In this document: piece by piece, positions 41,645 through 50,060 of the stretch | Numbering within the stretch: position 1 is the stretch's first letter | Layout: every line of letters starts with the position of its first letter | Source of the DNA: Arthrobacter sp. C2 | Lineage (GTDB): Bacteria; Actinomycetota; Actinomycetes; Actinomycetales; Micrococcaceae | Reading direction: 5' to 3' | Assembly: GCA_024207135.1 (NCBI GenBank) | Contig: CP042428.1 | Span: forward strand, 2,418,001-2,482,000 | Length of the DNA: 64,000 nt | Position numbers and translations under genes: made by a program | The notes under the pieces: generated by a model | What the model saw: only the letters and a program-made list of their open reading frames with translations | What the model was told of the DNA's origin: nothing | Database searches by the model: none

Positions 41645-42475
41645 TCAGTTGGCTACATATCCATCAAGGCGGCGCAAGTAGTAGTGCATGGGGAAATGCC
41701 GGATGACACGCGGCAGGATGCGCATTGAGACCCTCGCGCAGCGTAGCACCATGCCCATTCGTCGTTGCTGGCGGGGGCCGAACTCGAACCCATACATGGT
41801 GCGCACCTGCTGGGGCAGCAACCCGATGGTCATCAGCCGCACCAGCGGCATCGCCGCTCGGATCCACAGCGGCGCACGCTTGGCTGCCAGCAGCTCATGA
41901 GCCACCGCTCGAATCTGAGGATCAGCCCGCAGCTGATCCGTTGTCGTCGCCCAGTAGTCGGCGAAGTCGGCGCGGGTCGCAGGCCACAGGTGTGCGGGCA
42001 TGCCCAGCTCGGTCCCCAGCTGCGCGTACTCGCGGTACAACGCCTCGGCCGTCTCCTCGTCCAGCGGAGGGAAGACAGCGTGCTGGATCTGCATCGCGGA
42101 GTCGTAGAGCGTGGCGGCAACCCACAACTGGAGCTTCGGATCACGGGCCGAATACGCCGGATGCGATCCATCCTTCGCAGCAGGGGCCCTGACCGGCGCG
42201 TGCGCCGCGTGCACGACCTCCCGCACCCTGGCCCGCTGCGCGTCGGTGCCGTTGCTCAGGGCGTAGATGTAGGTCAGCGTGCCGTTGAGGCGGCCGAGCG
42301 GATTGGCGGCGAAATTCGAGTGCCGAGCCACGCCGTGGCCGACACCTGGCATCGCCAGCTGCATGAGGATGGCGCGTCCGCCACCGAGCAGGTAGACGGC
42401 CTCGGGGGCAAAGCGCGAAAGCACCGACTCGGGACTCGCTGGTGCACCCCGCATATCGGTCGTTCCCGCTGCCAT
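41645..42475 (-). CDS. DUF2236 / MpaB-family oxygenase-like protein
   Basis: A 276-residue protein. VYLLGGGRAILMQLAMPGVGHGVARHSNF, GRLNGTLTYIYALSNGT, LQLWVAATLYDSAM and the C-terminal MYGFEFGPRQQRRMGMVLRC fit DUF2236, a haem-containing latex-clearing/MpaB-like family. Members include rubber oxygenase Lcp. The substrate is unknown. It lies 7 bases after the CMD/AhpD-like gene, so the two are probably one transcript. The start is the ATG, which lies near the stop of that gene, and no long leader exists. Confidence 0.8.
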   Translation of the reverse strand: MAAGTTDMRGAPASPESVLSRFAPEAVYLLGGGRAILMQLAMPGVGHGVARHSNFAANPLGRLNGTLTYIYALSNGTDAQRARVREVVHAAHAPVRAPAAKDGSHPAYSARDPKLQLWVAATLYDSAMQIQHAVFPPLDEETAEALYREYAQLGTELGMPAHLWPATRADFADYWATTTDQLRADPQIRAVAHELLAAKRAPLWIRAAMPLVRLMTIGLLPQQVRTMYGFEFGPRQQRRMGMVLRCARVSMRILPRVIRHFPMHYYLRRLDGYVAN

Positions 42476-42482
42476 GGTGCAG

Positions 42483-42950
42483 CTACTTCTTGCTCGGGCG
42501 CACCGGGTGCTGGGACAGGATGGAGACGCGGTTGAAGGCGTTCATGGCGATCGCCGCCCACTGGATCGCGGAGAACTGCGCGTCGTCCAGCACCAACCGG
42601 GATGCGGCGAGCTCGGCAATCCGGGTCTCGGAATCAGGCAGCTCGGTGGTTGCCTCGGCAACCGAGAGCGCTGCCGATTCGAGGTCGTCGAAAAGCGAGG
42701 TCTCGCGCCAGGTGGAGAGCACCGCGAGGCGCTGGGTGGTCTCGCCGGCTTCAAGGGCCATCCGCGAGTGCATGTCCAGGCAGAACGAGCACCCGTTGAT
42801 CTGGGAGATGCGCACGTTGAGCAGCTCGATGAGCCTGGTGCCCAGCCCCGCGGCCTCGGTGGCTTCCTTCACCTTGAGCGAGAGGCCGTTCAGGGCCTTC
42901 CAGCTGGCGGTGTCGGACTTGTCCAGGAAGAACGGTGCTGCCAACGACAT
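42483..42950 (-). CDS. Carboxymuconolactone decarboxylase / AhpD-like protein
   Basis: A 155-residue helical protein with the CxxC peroxidatic site GCSFCLDMHSRMA, followed by AVLSTWRE and ESAALSVAEATTEL, the AhpD-like core. Such proteins reduce peroxides or act in CMD-type reactions. It is likely co-transcribed with the DUF2236 gene immediately downstream, hinting at an oxidation/protection pair. The start is supported by the MSLAAPFF N-terminus; a site (GAT GAG) is weak. Confidence 0.88.
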   Translation of the reverse strand: MSLAAPFFLDKSDTASWKALNGLSLKVKEATEAAGLGTRLIELLNVRISQINGCSFCLDMHSRMALEAGETTQRLAVLSTWRETSLFDDLESAALSVAEATTELPDSETRIAELAASRLVLDDAQFSAIQWAAIAMNAFNRVSILSQHPVRPSKK

Positions 42951-43004
42951 CTAAAAACTCATCTCATCAATGGCGCATCGCGCCCGTGGTGTGGTGGTTA
43001 CAGC

Positions 43005-44321
43005 CTACTCAGCCGCGGCGAGCTGGCCGCAGGCCCCGTCGATTTCCTTGCCGCGTGTGTCGCGCAGCGTGGTGGGCACTCCGGCGGACTCGAGGCGGTC
43101 AATGAACTCGGCGGTGACGTCGGGCTCCGAGGAGGTCCAGACCGAACCCGGGGTCGGGTTCAGCGGGATCGGGTTTACGTGCACCCAGCCGCGGCCACGG
43201 GCGTTGAGCTTGCGGGCCAGCAGGTCCGCACGCCAGCCGTGGTCGTTCATGTCCTTGATCAGCGCGTACTCGATGGAGACGCGGCGTCCGGTCTTTACGT
43301 AGTAGGCGAAGGCGGCGTCAAGCGCCTCGTCGACCTTCCACTTCGAGTTCACCGGGATCATTTCGTCGCGCAGCTCGTCGTCCGGGGCGTGCAGCGACAG
43401 GGCAAAGGTGACCGGGACGTCCTCTTCAGCAAGCTTCTTGATGGCCGGAACCAGGCCCACGGTGGAGACCGTGATGCCGCGGGCGCTCATGCCCAGGCCC
43501 TCGGGGGCCTCGGCGACCATGCGGTGCACGGCGTTCATGACGCGCTTGTAGTTGGCCAGGGGCTCGCCCATGCCCATGAAGACGATGTTGCCCACGCGCT
43601 CTTCGGGGTGCTTCTGTCCGCCCAGTCCGCCCTCGGCAATCACGCGGTTGGCCTGGACGATCTGGTCCAGGATCTCGGCGGTAGACATGTTGCGGGTCAG
43701 GCCGGCCTGGCCGGTGGCGCAGAACGGGCAGTTCATGCCGCAGCCGCACTGGCTGGAGATGCACAGGGTGATGCGGTTGGAATAGCGCATCAGCACCGAC
43801 TCGACCAACGACCCGTCGAACAGTCGCCAGAGGAACTTGATGGTGCGGCCATCGTCGGTGGCAAGCCGCTTGACCTCGGTCAGCAGCTTGGGGAACATGA
43901 CGTCGGCGATCTCGGCGCGGCGGTCCTTGGGAAGGTCGCTCATCAGCTCGGGATCGGTGGTGTAGTGCTGGAAGTAGTGCACCGAAAGCTGCTTGGCGCG
44001 GAAGCCGGGCAGGCCCAGCTCCTTGAGCTTCTCGGCGCGCTCGGCCAGGGTGAGATCGGCCAGGTGCACCGGAGGCTGGCTGACGCGGGCCTTGGCGGTG
44101 AACTGGAGCTGCGGGCGGCCGTCCTCGCCCATGGCCTGCTTCCATCCTTCGGCGGTGGGGCGCACCTGGGCGCGGCCCTCGGCCTTGGCCCGGGATTCGG
44201 AGATGCGCATTTGCTGGGCGCCCTGCGCCGCGGCCTGGGCAGCGCGGCGTGCCTTTATGTCAGCTGCGGTCGGCGCAGCAGCGGCAGGCTCGGTCACTGG
44301 GGTAATTTCGGGGGAAGTCAT
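43005..44321 (-). CDS. rlmN: 23S rRNA (adenine-C2)-methyltransferase / tRNA methyltransferase RlmN
   Basis: A 438-residue radical SAM enzyme. The iron-sulfur cysteines are in CGCGMNCPFC, the GMGEPLAN motif binds SAM, and the C-terminal GACGQL carries the catalytic methyl-carrying cysteine. It methylates A2503 of 23S rRNA and A37 of some tRNAs. The N-terminal ~60 residues are an Ala-rich extension, common in actinobacteria. The ATG at 44321 has GGGAGA nine bases upstream; an ATG three codons earlier overlaps that site. It is divergent from a MarR gene. Confidence 0.95.
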   Translation of the reverse strand: MTSPEITPVTEPAAAAPTAADIKARRAAQAAAQGAQQMRISESRAKAEGRAQVRPTAEGWKQAMGEDGRPQLQFTAKARVSQPPVHLADLTLAERAEKLKELGLPGFRAKQLSVHYFQHYTTDPELMSDLPKDRRAEIADVMFPKLLTEVKRLATDDGRTIKFLWRLFDGSLVESVLMRYSNRITLCISSQCGCGMNCPFCATGQAGLTRNMSTAEILDQIVQANRVIAEGGLGGQKHPEERVGNIVFMGMGEPLANYKRVMNAVHRMVAEAPEGLGMSARGITVSTVGLVPAIKKLAEEDVPVTFALSLHAPDDELRDEMIPVNSKWKVDEALDAAFAYYVKTGRRVSIEYALIKDMNDHGWRADLLARKLNARGRGWVHVNPIPLNPTPGSVWTSSEPDVTAEFIDRLESAGVPTTLRDTRGKEIDGACGQLAAAE

Positions 44322-44541
44322 CGTTTCCATTCTCCCATGCATGTCCAGAGTGTGGGCGGTGAGATTGGGCACCACCCGGTGCCCGGGAGCGCTGCCCGGC
44401 CCAAGCAGGTCACGACCGGGGCGGCGCTGTGACAGTCCCGCAGTCGCGGAACTTCGTGCGATACCGGACGCGGCCTGACCGGGTCGTATCATGGGGACGT
44501 CGAATCTATCAGCCTGCGCACGGGAAAGGGAGTGGAATCCA

Positions 44542-45108
44542 GTGGACCGCGAAGAACTTCCCACCATCTTCAACCTTGCCTCGAGCGATCCCCGCAGCGA
44601 ATTGATCGACAGGTCGCAGCTCAGCGAGGAAACGCTGCAGCAGATCGATCGGATCATGGCCGAAATGGGTCGGTTGCGGGCCGTGGAACGCAAGATCTCC
44701 CGCGCCTCGCAAAGCTACATGAACCTGAACGAGACCGACATGCGGGCCATCAGGTTCCTGATCTCGGCCAAGCACACCGAGACCGCAGTGACCCCCGGCA
44801 TGCTTGCCAAGCACCTGGGCATCACCACCGCCTCGGTGACCAAGATGGTTGACCGGCTGGAGAAGGCCGGACACGTGGTGCGCGCGGCACATCCCACCGA
44901 CCGCCGGTCCCTGTGCATCACCGTGACCCCCGAGACGCACCTTGCCGCCCGCCAGCAGGTCGGTCGACACCACGCCGCGCGCTTCGGCGCGGCCGCGCGG
45001 CTGAGCCCCGCCGAACGCGAGGTGGTCATCCGGTTCCTCGCCGAAACGGCCATGGACCTCGAGGACAGCATCGGCTCGGTCGGCGAGCGCAAGACCTCCG
45101 AAGACTAG
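44542..45108 (+). CDS. MarR-family transcriptional regulator
   Basis: A 188-residue MarR protein starting at a GTG with GGGAG nine bases upstream; an ATG 17 codons earlier has no site. GMLAKHLGITTASVTKMVDRLEKAGHVV (in two parts) and HPTDRRSLCITVT are the helix-turn-helix and wing. An N-terminal extension of about 50 residues is present. It is convergent with the NAD(P)-binding/DUF2867 gene, overlapping its 3' end by four bases. Its target is unknown. The nearest divergent gene is rlmN, which is not a usual MarR target. Confidence 0.88.
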   Translation: MDREELPTIFNLASSDPRSELIDRSQLSEETLQQIDRIMAEMGRLRAVERKISRASQSYMNLNETDMRAIRFLISAKHTETAVTPGMLAKHLGITTASVTKMVDRLEKAGHVVRAAHPTDRRSLCITVTPETHLAARQQVGRHHAARFGAAARLSPAEREVVIRFLAETAMDLEDSIGSVGERKTSED

Positions 45109-46577
45109 GCATCGTCCGTGGCCTCGAGCCCCTCCGCGGCGGTGGTGATGCGACGGGCCATGGAGGAAAAGATCACCCCGTGGAAGGGCAAGATCGCCAG
45201 CCAGTAGAGCCGGCCCGCCAAGCCCTCGGGGAAGAACACCGCACGCTGCCGGTAGTGGCTTCCCGATTCGGTCGGTTCCACCGAGAGCTCCAGCCAGGCC
45301 CGTCCGGGGACCCGCATTTCCGCACGCAGGCGCAGCAGGCGATCCGGAACCAGCTCCTCCACGCGCCACCAGTCCACCGCGTCCCCCAACGCCAGGGAGG
45401 TGCGGTTGCGCCGCCCGCGGCGCAGGCCCACTCCCCCGGCGAGCTTGTCCATCAATCCGCGCAGCGCCCAGGCGCCAGGCAGCGAGTAGTATCCGGTCTC
45501 ACCGCCGAGTGACGCGATGACCCGGAACAACGCGGCGGGACTCGCGCTGGTTTCCCGCTCCCGGACATCGGTGAAGACTGTGTGCCCGGCCCATTGCGGA
45601 TCCGAGGGCAGCGGCTCGGCGGGAGCTTCCAGGGCGTGGGCGGTCGTCCACGTGGTTTCCACGGTGTCGTCGCGCATCTTGGCCAGCGCCAGCTCGACGG
45701 AGCGCCGGTATCCGGTCAGCCCGCCGGCGGGGCGGTCGATGACCCCATCGATGTCGCGGTTTCGCATCACGCAGTCGTGCTGCAGGGACTCGACCAGCGG
45801 AATGGCCAGCGCGCGCGGGATCGGGGTGACCAGGTTGACCCACTGGGCCGCCAGCCAGGGGGTCAGCACGGGCAGCGCCAGGATGACCGGGCGGCGGATG
45901 CCCGCGGCATCGGCATAGAGGCGCATCATGTCCCCGTAGCTGTGCGCCTCCGGCCCGCCGATGTCGTAGGTGCCGGACACCTCCGGCGGCAGGCCCGCGC
46001 ATGCGCCCAGGTAGTGCAGGGCGTCGCGCACGGCGATGGGCTGGACACGGTTCAGCACCCAGCGCGGGGCCGGCATCACCGGAAGCACGTCGGTGAGGTG
46101 GCGGACCATCTCGAAGCTGGCGGACCCGGAACCGATGATCAGCCCGGCCTGCAGCGTGATGGTGGGAATGCCACTGGATTCCAGGATCCGCCCGACCTCG
46201 ACCCGCGAGGCGAGGTGGCGGCTCAGCTCGCCCTCGGGATGCAGTCCCGAGAGATAGACCAGACGCCCGATGCCCGCGGCCCGTGCCGCTTCCACGATGG
46301 TGTGGGCACAGCGTTCCTCCACGGGGGCAAAATTGCTGGTGCCGCCCATGGAGTGGACCAGGTAGTAGAGGACCTCGGCGCCCTCGCACAGTTGGTCAGC
46401 GGCCTGCGGATCGGTGAGGTCCCCCTCCACGATCTGCACCCGCGTTCCCCAGGGAACATCGCGCAGGGCGTTGCTTCGGCGGGTGAGCACCCGCACGCTG
46501 TGCCCCTGCTCCAGCAGCAGCGGAACCAGTCGCCCGCCGATGTAGCCGGTGGCCCCGGTGACGGCGATGACGCTCAT
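45105..46577 (-). CDS. NAD(P)-binding epimerase-like protein with C-terminal DUF2867
   Basis: A 490-residue protein. The N-terminal extended short-chain dehydrogenase-like domain has VTGATGYIGGRLV (nucleotide binding), VLYYLVHSMGG, LVYLSGLHPEGELS and GGPEAHSYGDMM. The C-terminal ~170 residues match DUF2867 (DVRERETSASPAALFRVI, LRLRAEMRVPGRAWLELS, RQRAVFFPEGLAGRLYW). Such fusions are widely annotated in actinobacteria; a reducing or sensory role for a lipid-like ligand is possible. The ATG overlaps the stop of the TspO-like gene by four bases, so they form one unit divergent from the crt operon. Confidence 0.85.
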   Translation of the reverse strand: MSVIAVTGATGYIGGRLVPLLLEQGHSVRVLTRRSNALRDVPWGTRVQIVEGDLTDPQAADQLCEGAEVLYYLVHSMGGTSNFAPVEERCAHTIVEAARAAGIGRLVYLSGLHPEGELSRHLASRVEVGRILESSGIPTITLQAGLIIGSGSASFEMVRHLTDVLPVMPAPRWVLNRVQPIAVRDALHYLGACAGLPPEVSGTYDIGGPEAHSYGDMMRLYADAAGIRRPVILALPVLTPWLAAQWVNLVTPIPRALAIPLVESLQHDCVMRNRDIDGVIDRPAGGLTGYRRSVELALAKMRDDTVETTWTTAHALEAPAEPLPSDPQWAGHTVFTDVRERETSASPAALFRVIASLGGETGYYSLPGAWALRGLMDKLAGGVGLRRGRRNRTSLALGDAVDWWRVEELVPDRLLRLRAEMRVPGRAWLELSVEPTESGSHYRQRAVFFPEGLAGRLYWLAILPFHGVIFSSMARRITTAAEGLEATDDA

Positions 46578-47386
46578 GCCGCCACCCCCGCAGCGGCGTT
46601 CTCTCGTACCCGACGCCTTGCGGCCGAAACGAGGGCAAAGAGCAGCAGGGCCCCGGCAGCGCAATAGGCGGCGATCGCGACGGTGCCGGATTCCAGTCCG
46701 CCGTCGCTGCGTCCTACGCCGATCCAGGCAATGCCCCACACCATGGCCAGGGCGGCGGCGATCCGGCCCCCGGAAAACGCGACCGTCAGGGCTCCGATGA
46801 GGGCGGCCACCGCCACCATGACGCACGCCAGCGCCACGGTCCAGGTCGCCCCGGCCCCCACACCGAGTGCGGAGAGCCAGGCGGCGATGTTGGCCACGGT
46901 CGCCACGCTGACCCAGCCCAGATACGGCCCGAAGGTCAGGGCCATGATCCAGCGCTCGGCGTGCCTCTCGATCCGGGGCTTCATCAACACGAAGATCCTG
47001 GCCAACACCGCCAGCAGAAGCAGCATCACCACGACGCTGGCACCGAGCCAGCCCAGTTGCACCACGCCGATCCACAGCGCGTTGAGGATCGCGGAGCCGG
47101 CGGCCCACGGTCGGATGCGCCGCTGCGTGGCACTGCGCGCCGCCGCCGGTGTAAGTTGCCAGATCGCGTAGACGACGAGCCCGATGTAGACCACGCTCCA
47201 GATGGAGAAGGCTCCGGTACCCGGGGCCAGCAGTGTCGAATCGGCCCCGAGGCGTCCGTCGGCGGCCTCGGCAATGGGCGTGCCGCCCAGCGCGCCGCTT
47301 CCGATGAAGGCCCCGGCGATGGCGGCGAAAACCGCCGCTGCGCAGATGATCCGGCTCGCGATGGACGCCGGTGGTGTCGATTGCAT
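46574..47386 (-). CDS. TspO/MBR-like tryptophan-rich membrane protein
   Basis: A 270-residue protein with about seven helices. GTGAFSIWSVVYIGLVVYAIWQL, LNALWIGVVQLGW, RWIMALTFGPYLGWVSVATVANIAAWLSAL (in parts) recall tryptophan-rich sensory proteins, but it is longer than TspO (about 160) and belongs to a larger relative. TspO binds porphyrins and cholesterol and regulates carotenoid genes in Rhodobacter. It starts at the ATG with AAGGA about ten bases upstream. It is divergent from the crt operon's MarR gene and coupled to the DUF2867 gene. A link to light or oxygen response is inferred. Confidence 0.75.
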   Translation of the reverse strand: MQSTPPASIASRIICAAAVFAAIAGAFIGSGALGGTPIAEAADGRLGADSTLLAPGTGAFSIWSVVYIGLVVYAIWQLTPAAARSATQRRIRPWAAGSAILNALWIGVVQLGWLGASVVVMLLLLAVLARIFVLMKPRIERHAERWIMALTFGPYLGWVSVATVANIAAWLSALGVGAGATWTVALACVMVAVAALIGALTVAFSGGRIAAALAMVWGIAWIGVGRSDGGLESGTVAIAAYCAAGALLLFALVSAARRRVRENAAAGVAA

Positions 47387-47454
47387 GGATTCGGTTTCCT
47401 TTGCCTCGGGGAAAAATGCACTGAATCGATCTGCCCTACTCGACAAACCCTATC

Positions 47455-47484
47455 TTGTTAACCCATGATGTATCTAGCTAGACT
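47455..47484 (+). promoter_or_regulatory. Promoter of the crt operon with overlapping palindrome
   Basis: TTGTTA (47455-47460), 18-base spacer and TAGACT (47479-47484) form a plausible sigma-70 promoter. The perfect palindrome TCTAGCTAGA (47473-47482) overlaps the -10 element, well placed for repression by the MarR protein encoded at 47509. Confidence 0.6.
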
Positions 47485-47508
47485 AGTAATCAACCATTCG
47501 AGGAATTC

Positions 47509-48009
47509 GTGATCCAGGTTTCCACCGGCGAGACATCCGGCCCGCACGCGGCGTCCGCACTGCTGCATTCGGTGCTGCAGCTCAACGCCGCACTGGAGCA
47601 TGCCCTGTGCCGCCATCTCGGAATCAACGAGACCGATTTCCAGGCCCTGCAGCACCTGATGCTCGGCCATCCCATGACTCCCCGGGATCTGGCGGCGAAG
47701 CTGAACATCTCCAGCGCCGCCACCACCGCCTTGATCGACCGGATGAGTGGGCGCGGGTTCGTGGTGCGATTGGCCCACCCCACCGACCGGCGCAGCCTGT
47801 TGCTCAAGCCCAGCCCCCGGGCCGTGACCCGGACCATGGCCGCCCTGCGGCCGCTCGTCGACGACGCCGAACTCGCCGTCCAAGGGCTGAGCCCCGAGGG
47901 GCAACGCGCAGTGGTGCGCTACCTGGAATACATCCTCTCCGTCATGCAAACCCGGATCGACGCCCTCACCCCTCCGACCGCCACCAAGAAACGGAACGAA
48001 CGATCATGA
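47509..48009 (+). CDS. MarR-family regulator at the head of the carotenoid operon (CrtR-like)
   Basis: A 166-residue MarR protein. MTPRDLAAKLNISSAATTALIDRMSGRGF (in two parts) and HPTDRRSLLLKPS are the helix-turn-helix and wing. It starts at a GTG with GAGGA four bases upstream. Its stop overlaps the crtE start (ATGA). In Corynebacterium the MarR protein CrtR represses the crt operon and is released by GGPP; this one is inside the operon rather than divergent, so it should autoregulate and control crtE onward. A ligand is not shown here. Confidence 0.88.
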   Translation: MIQVSTGETSGPHAASALLHSVLQLNAALEHALCRHLGINETDFQALQHLMLGHPMTPRDLAAKLNISSAATTALIDRMSGRGFVVRLAHPTDRRSLLLKPSPRAVTRTMAALRPLVDDAELAVQGLSPEGQRAVVRYLEYILSVMQTRIDALTPPTATKKRNERS

Positions 48010-49124
48010 GCCTGCCCAGCCAAAGTCACGCGCAGACTTGCAGACCACGACCAGCCCCGGCATCGGACGCACTCCAGCAGCGGGTCCGGCTCCACCTGGC
48101 GGCCGTCATCCAGGAGCATCGGGAAGCCGCAGCCCAGTATTCGAAGGCCACCGAAACACTCTGGACCCGCATCGGGCTGGCCCTGGAAGGAGGCAAGCTC
48201 ACCCGGCCACGGTTGGTGCTGCTGGGCCACGAGGCCTTCGCGTCCCCCGCCGCCGGCGAAACCGAGTCCGCGGAGCGCCTCCAACGCGTCATCCAGCTCG
48301 GCTGCGCCTTCGAGTTGCTCCACGGTTCGCTGCTGATGCACGACGACGTGATAGACCGCGACTTCACCCGCCGCGGGCGCCCCACCCTTTCGGCGTTGTA
48401 CCGCGACGATGCCCTGGCCCGGGGCAAGTCCGCGCAGGACGCCGAACACGCGGGACACTCGGCGGCCATCATTGCCGGGGACCTGCTGCTGGCCGCCGCG
48501 ATCAAGCTCGCCCGGGGCGCCGCGGAATCGCTGCCCGCCGCCAAGGCCATCGAGGATTCCTTCCACCAGGCCATCCACCACGCCGCCGCCGGCGAGTTGG
48601 AAGACCTGCTCTTTTCGTTGGACCCGGTTCCGGCCCAGGTGCACGAGGTGCTGCGCATGGAGAAGCTGAAGACCGCCGCATATTCCTTCCAGGTGCCGCT
48701 GCACACCGGGGCGCTGCTGGCCGGCGCCGATGCCGCCGGGGCTGCGGCCCTGGCCAACATCGGCAGCCAGCTGGGCGTCGCCTACCAGCTCATCGACGAC
48801 ATCCTGGGGACCTTCGGAGATCCCGAACAGACGGGCAAGTCCATCGAGTCGGACCTGCGCGAAGGCAAAAGCACCATCCTCACGGCCATGGCCGCGGCCA
48901 CTCCCGGCTTCACAGCCCACCTGCAGCTTTTCCGTGATCCGGATGCGGATGTCCCGGCCATGCGCTCGGCACTGGAAGCCACCGGCGCCGAGCGCTTCGC
49001 CCGGCAGCTGGCGCATGACCTGTGCGCCGGCGCCACCTCGGCCTCGCGCACGCTCAACCTGCCCGTGGCCGTCAGCTCCGAGCTCGAGGACTTCGCCGAC
49101 CTGATCCTGAACCGGGGTGCCTAG
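48006..49124 (+). CDS. crtE: Geranylgeranyl diphosphate synthase
   Basis: A 372-residue trans-prenyltransferase. The first Asp-rich motif is LMHDDVIDRD and the second is LIDDILGTFGD. It adds isopentenyl units to make C20 GGPP, the precursor for phytoene. The helix before the first motif (LGCAFELLHGSLL) has no large residue that would stop at C15. It starts at the ATG overlapping the MarR stop. The Corynebacterium operon has the same first gene. It ends three bases before crtB. Confidence 0.93.
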   Translation: MSLPSQSHAQTCRPRPAPASDALQQRVRLHLAAVIQEHREAAAQYSKATETLWTRIGLALEGGKLTRPRLVLLGHEAFASPAAGETESAERLQRVIQLGCAFELLHGSLLMHDDVIDRDFTRRGRPTLSALYRDDALARGKSAQDAEHAGHSAAIIAGDLLLAAAIKLARGAAESLPAAKAIEDSFHQAIHHAAAGELEDLLFSLDPVPAQVHEVLRMEKLKTAAYSFQVPLHTGALLAGADAAGAAALANIGSQLGVAYQLIDDILGTFGDPEQTGKSIESDLREGKSTILTAMAAATPGFTAHLQLFRDPDADVPAMRSALEATGAERFARQLAHDLCAGATSASRTLNLPVAVSSELEDFADLILNRGA

Positions 49125-49127
49125 GAC

Positions 49128-50060
49128 ATGAACGCCCACACCATGGCCGGAACCGGCGGGCCCACCGCCCTGCAACGCTATTCGGCCACGGCCAGCAGCA
49201 GCGCCCGGGTGGTCATCACCCGGTATTCCACCTCCTTCTCGTTGGCCTGCCGCCTGCTGGGCAGCCCGGCCCGCGAGGACATCTCCAACATCTACGCACT
49301 GGTGCGCCTGGCCGACGAGGTCGTCGACGGGGTCGCCCGCGAGGCGGGCCTCGAGGCCCGGGAGGTCGCCGCGGCCCTGGAACAACTCGAGGCCGAAACC
49401 GAGGCGGCGCTGGCCAGCGGCTACAGCACCAACATGATCGTGCACGCCTTCGCCTGCACCGCCCGGTCCCGGGGCATCGACACCGAGCTGACCCGCCCGT
49501 TCTTCGCCTCGATGCGCAGTGACCTGCAGGTCGCCAACCACGACGCGGAGACCCTGAAGGGCTACATCTACGGATCGGCGGAAGTCGTGGGCCTCATGTG
49601 CCTGCGGGTGTTCGGCTCCATGCCCGGCGCCCCGGCCGGGCACGAGGCGGAAACCGAGGCCGCCGCCCAGAGCCTGGGTGCGGCCTTCCAGAAGGTCAAT
49701 TTCCTGCGCGACCTGGCCGCCGACACCTCCGAGCTGGGCCGCAGCTACTTCCCGGGGCTGGATCCGCGCAGCTTCTCCGACGAGCACAAAAACGCCCTGG
49801 TGCGGGAGATCCGCGCGGACCTCGACGCCGCAGCCCTGGGCATCGAGCACCTGGCCCCCGGCGCCGCCCGCGCCGTGGCCATGGCCCATGGGCTGTTCAG
49901 CGAACTGAACCACCGAATCGAACGCGCCCCCGCCGCCGAGCTCATGACACGGCGGATCTCGGTGCCGCCCGGACGCAAGGCACTGATCGCGCTGCGCACC
50001 GCCCTGGGCCGACGCCCCACCACCGCCACCGCCGACGCGGCGACCAAAGGACGACCATGA
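49128..50060 (+). CDS. crtB: Phytoene synthase
   Basis: A 310-residue head-to-head synthase that joins two GGPP to phytoene. Asp-rich motifs are VRLADEVVDG and NFLRDLAADTSELGRSYFP. Helical pocket residues (YSTSFSLACRLL, YIYGSAEVVGLMCLRVF) match the squalene/phytoene synthase fold. The short AGG of the crtE stop (TAGGACATG) supplies a weak site, so translation is probably coupled. Its end overlaps the crtI start. Confidence 0.95.
   Translation: MNAHTMAGTGGPTALQRYSATASSSARVVITRYSTSFSLACRLLGSPAREDISNIYALVRLADEVVDGVAREAGLEAREVAAALEQLEAETEAALASGYSTNMIVHAFACTARSRGIDTELTRPFFASMRSDLQVANHDAETLKGYIYGSAEVVGLMCLRVFGSMPGAPAGHEAETEAAAQSLGAAFQKVNFLRDLAADTSELGRSYFPGLDPRSFSDEHKNALVREIRADLDAAALGIEHLAPGAARAVAMAHGLFSELNHRIERAPAAELMTRRISVPPGRKALIALRTALGRRPTTATADAATKGRP

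Noticed and set aside
42474-44432. A 652-codon plus-strand open frame
   Set aside because: Antisense to the AhpD-like and rlmN genes; low-complexity composition and no domain.
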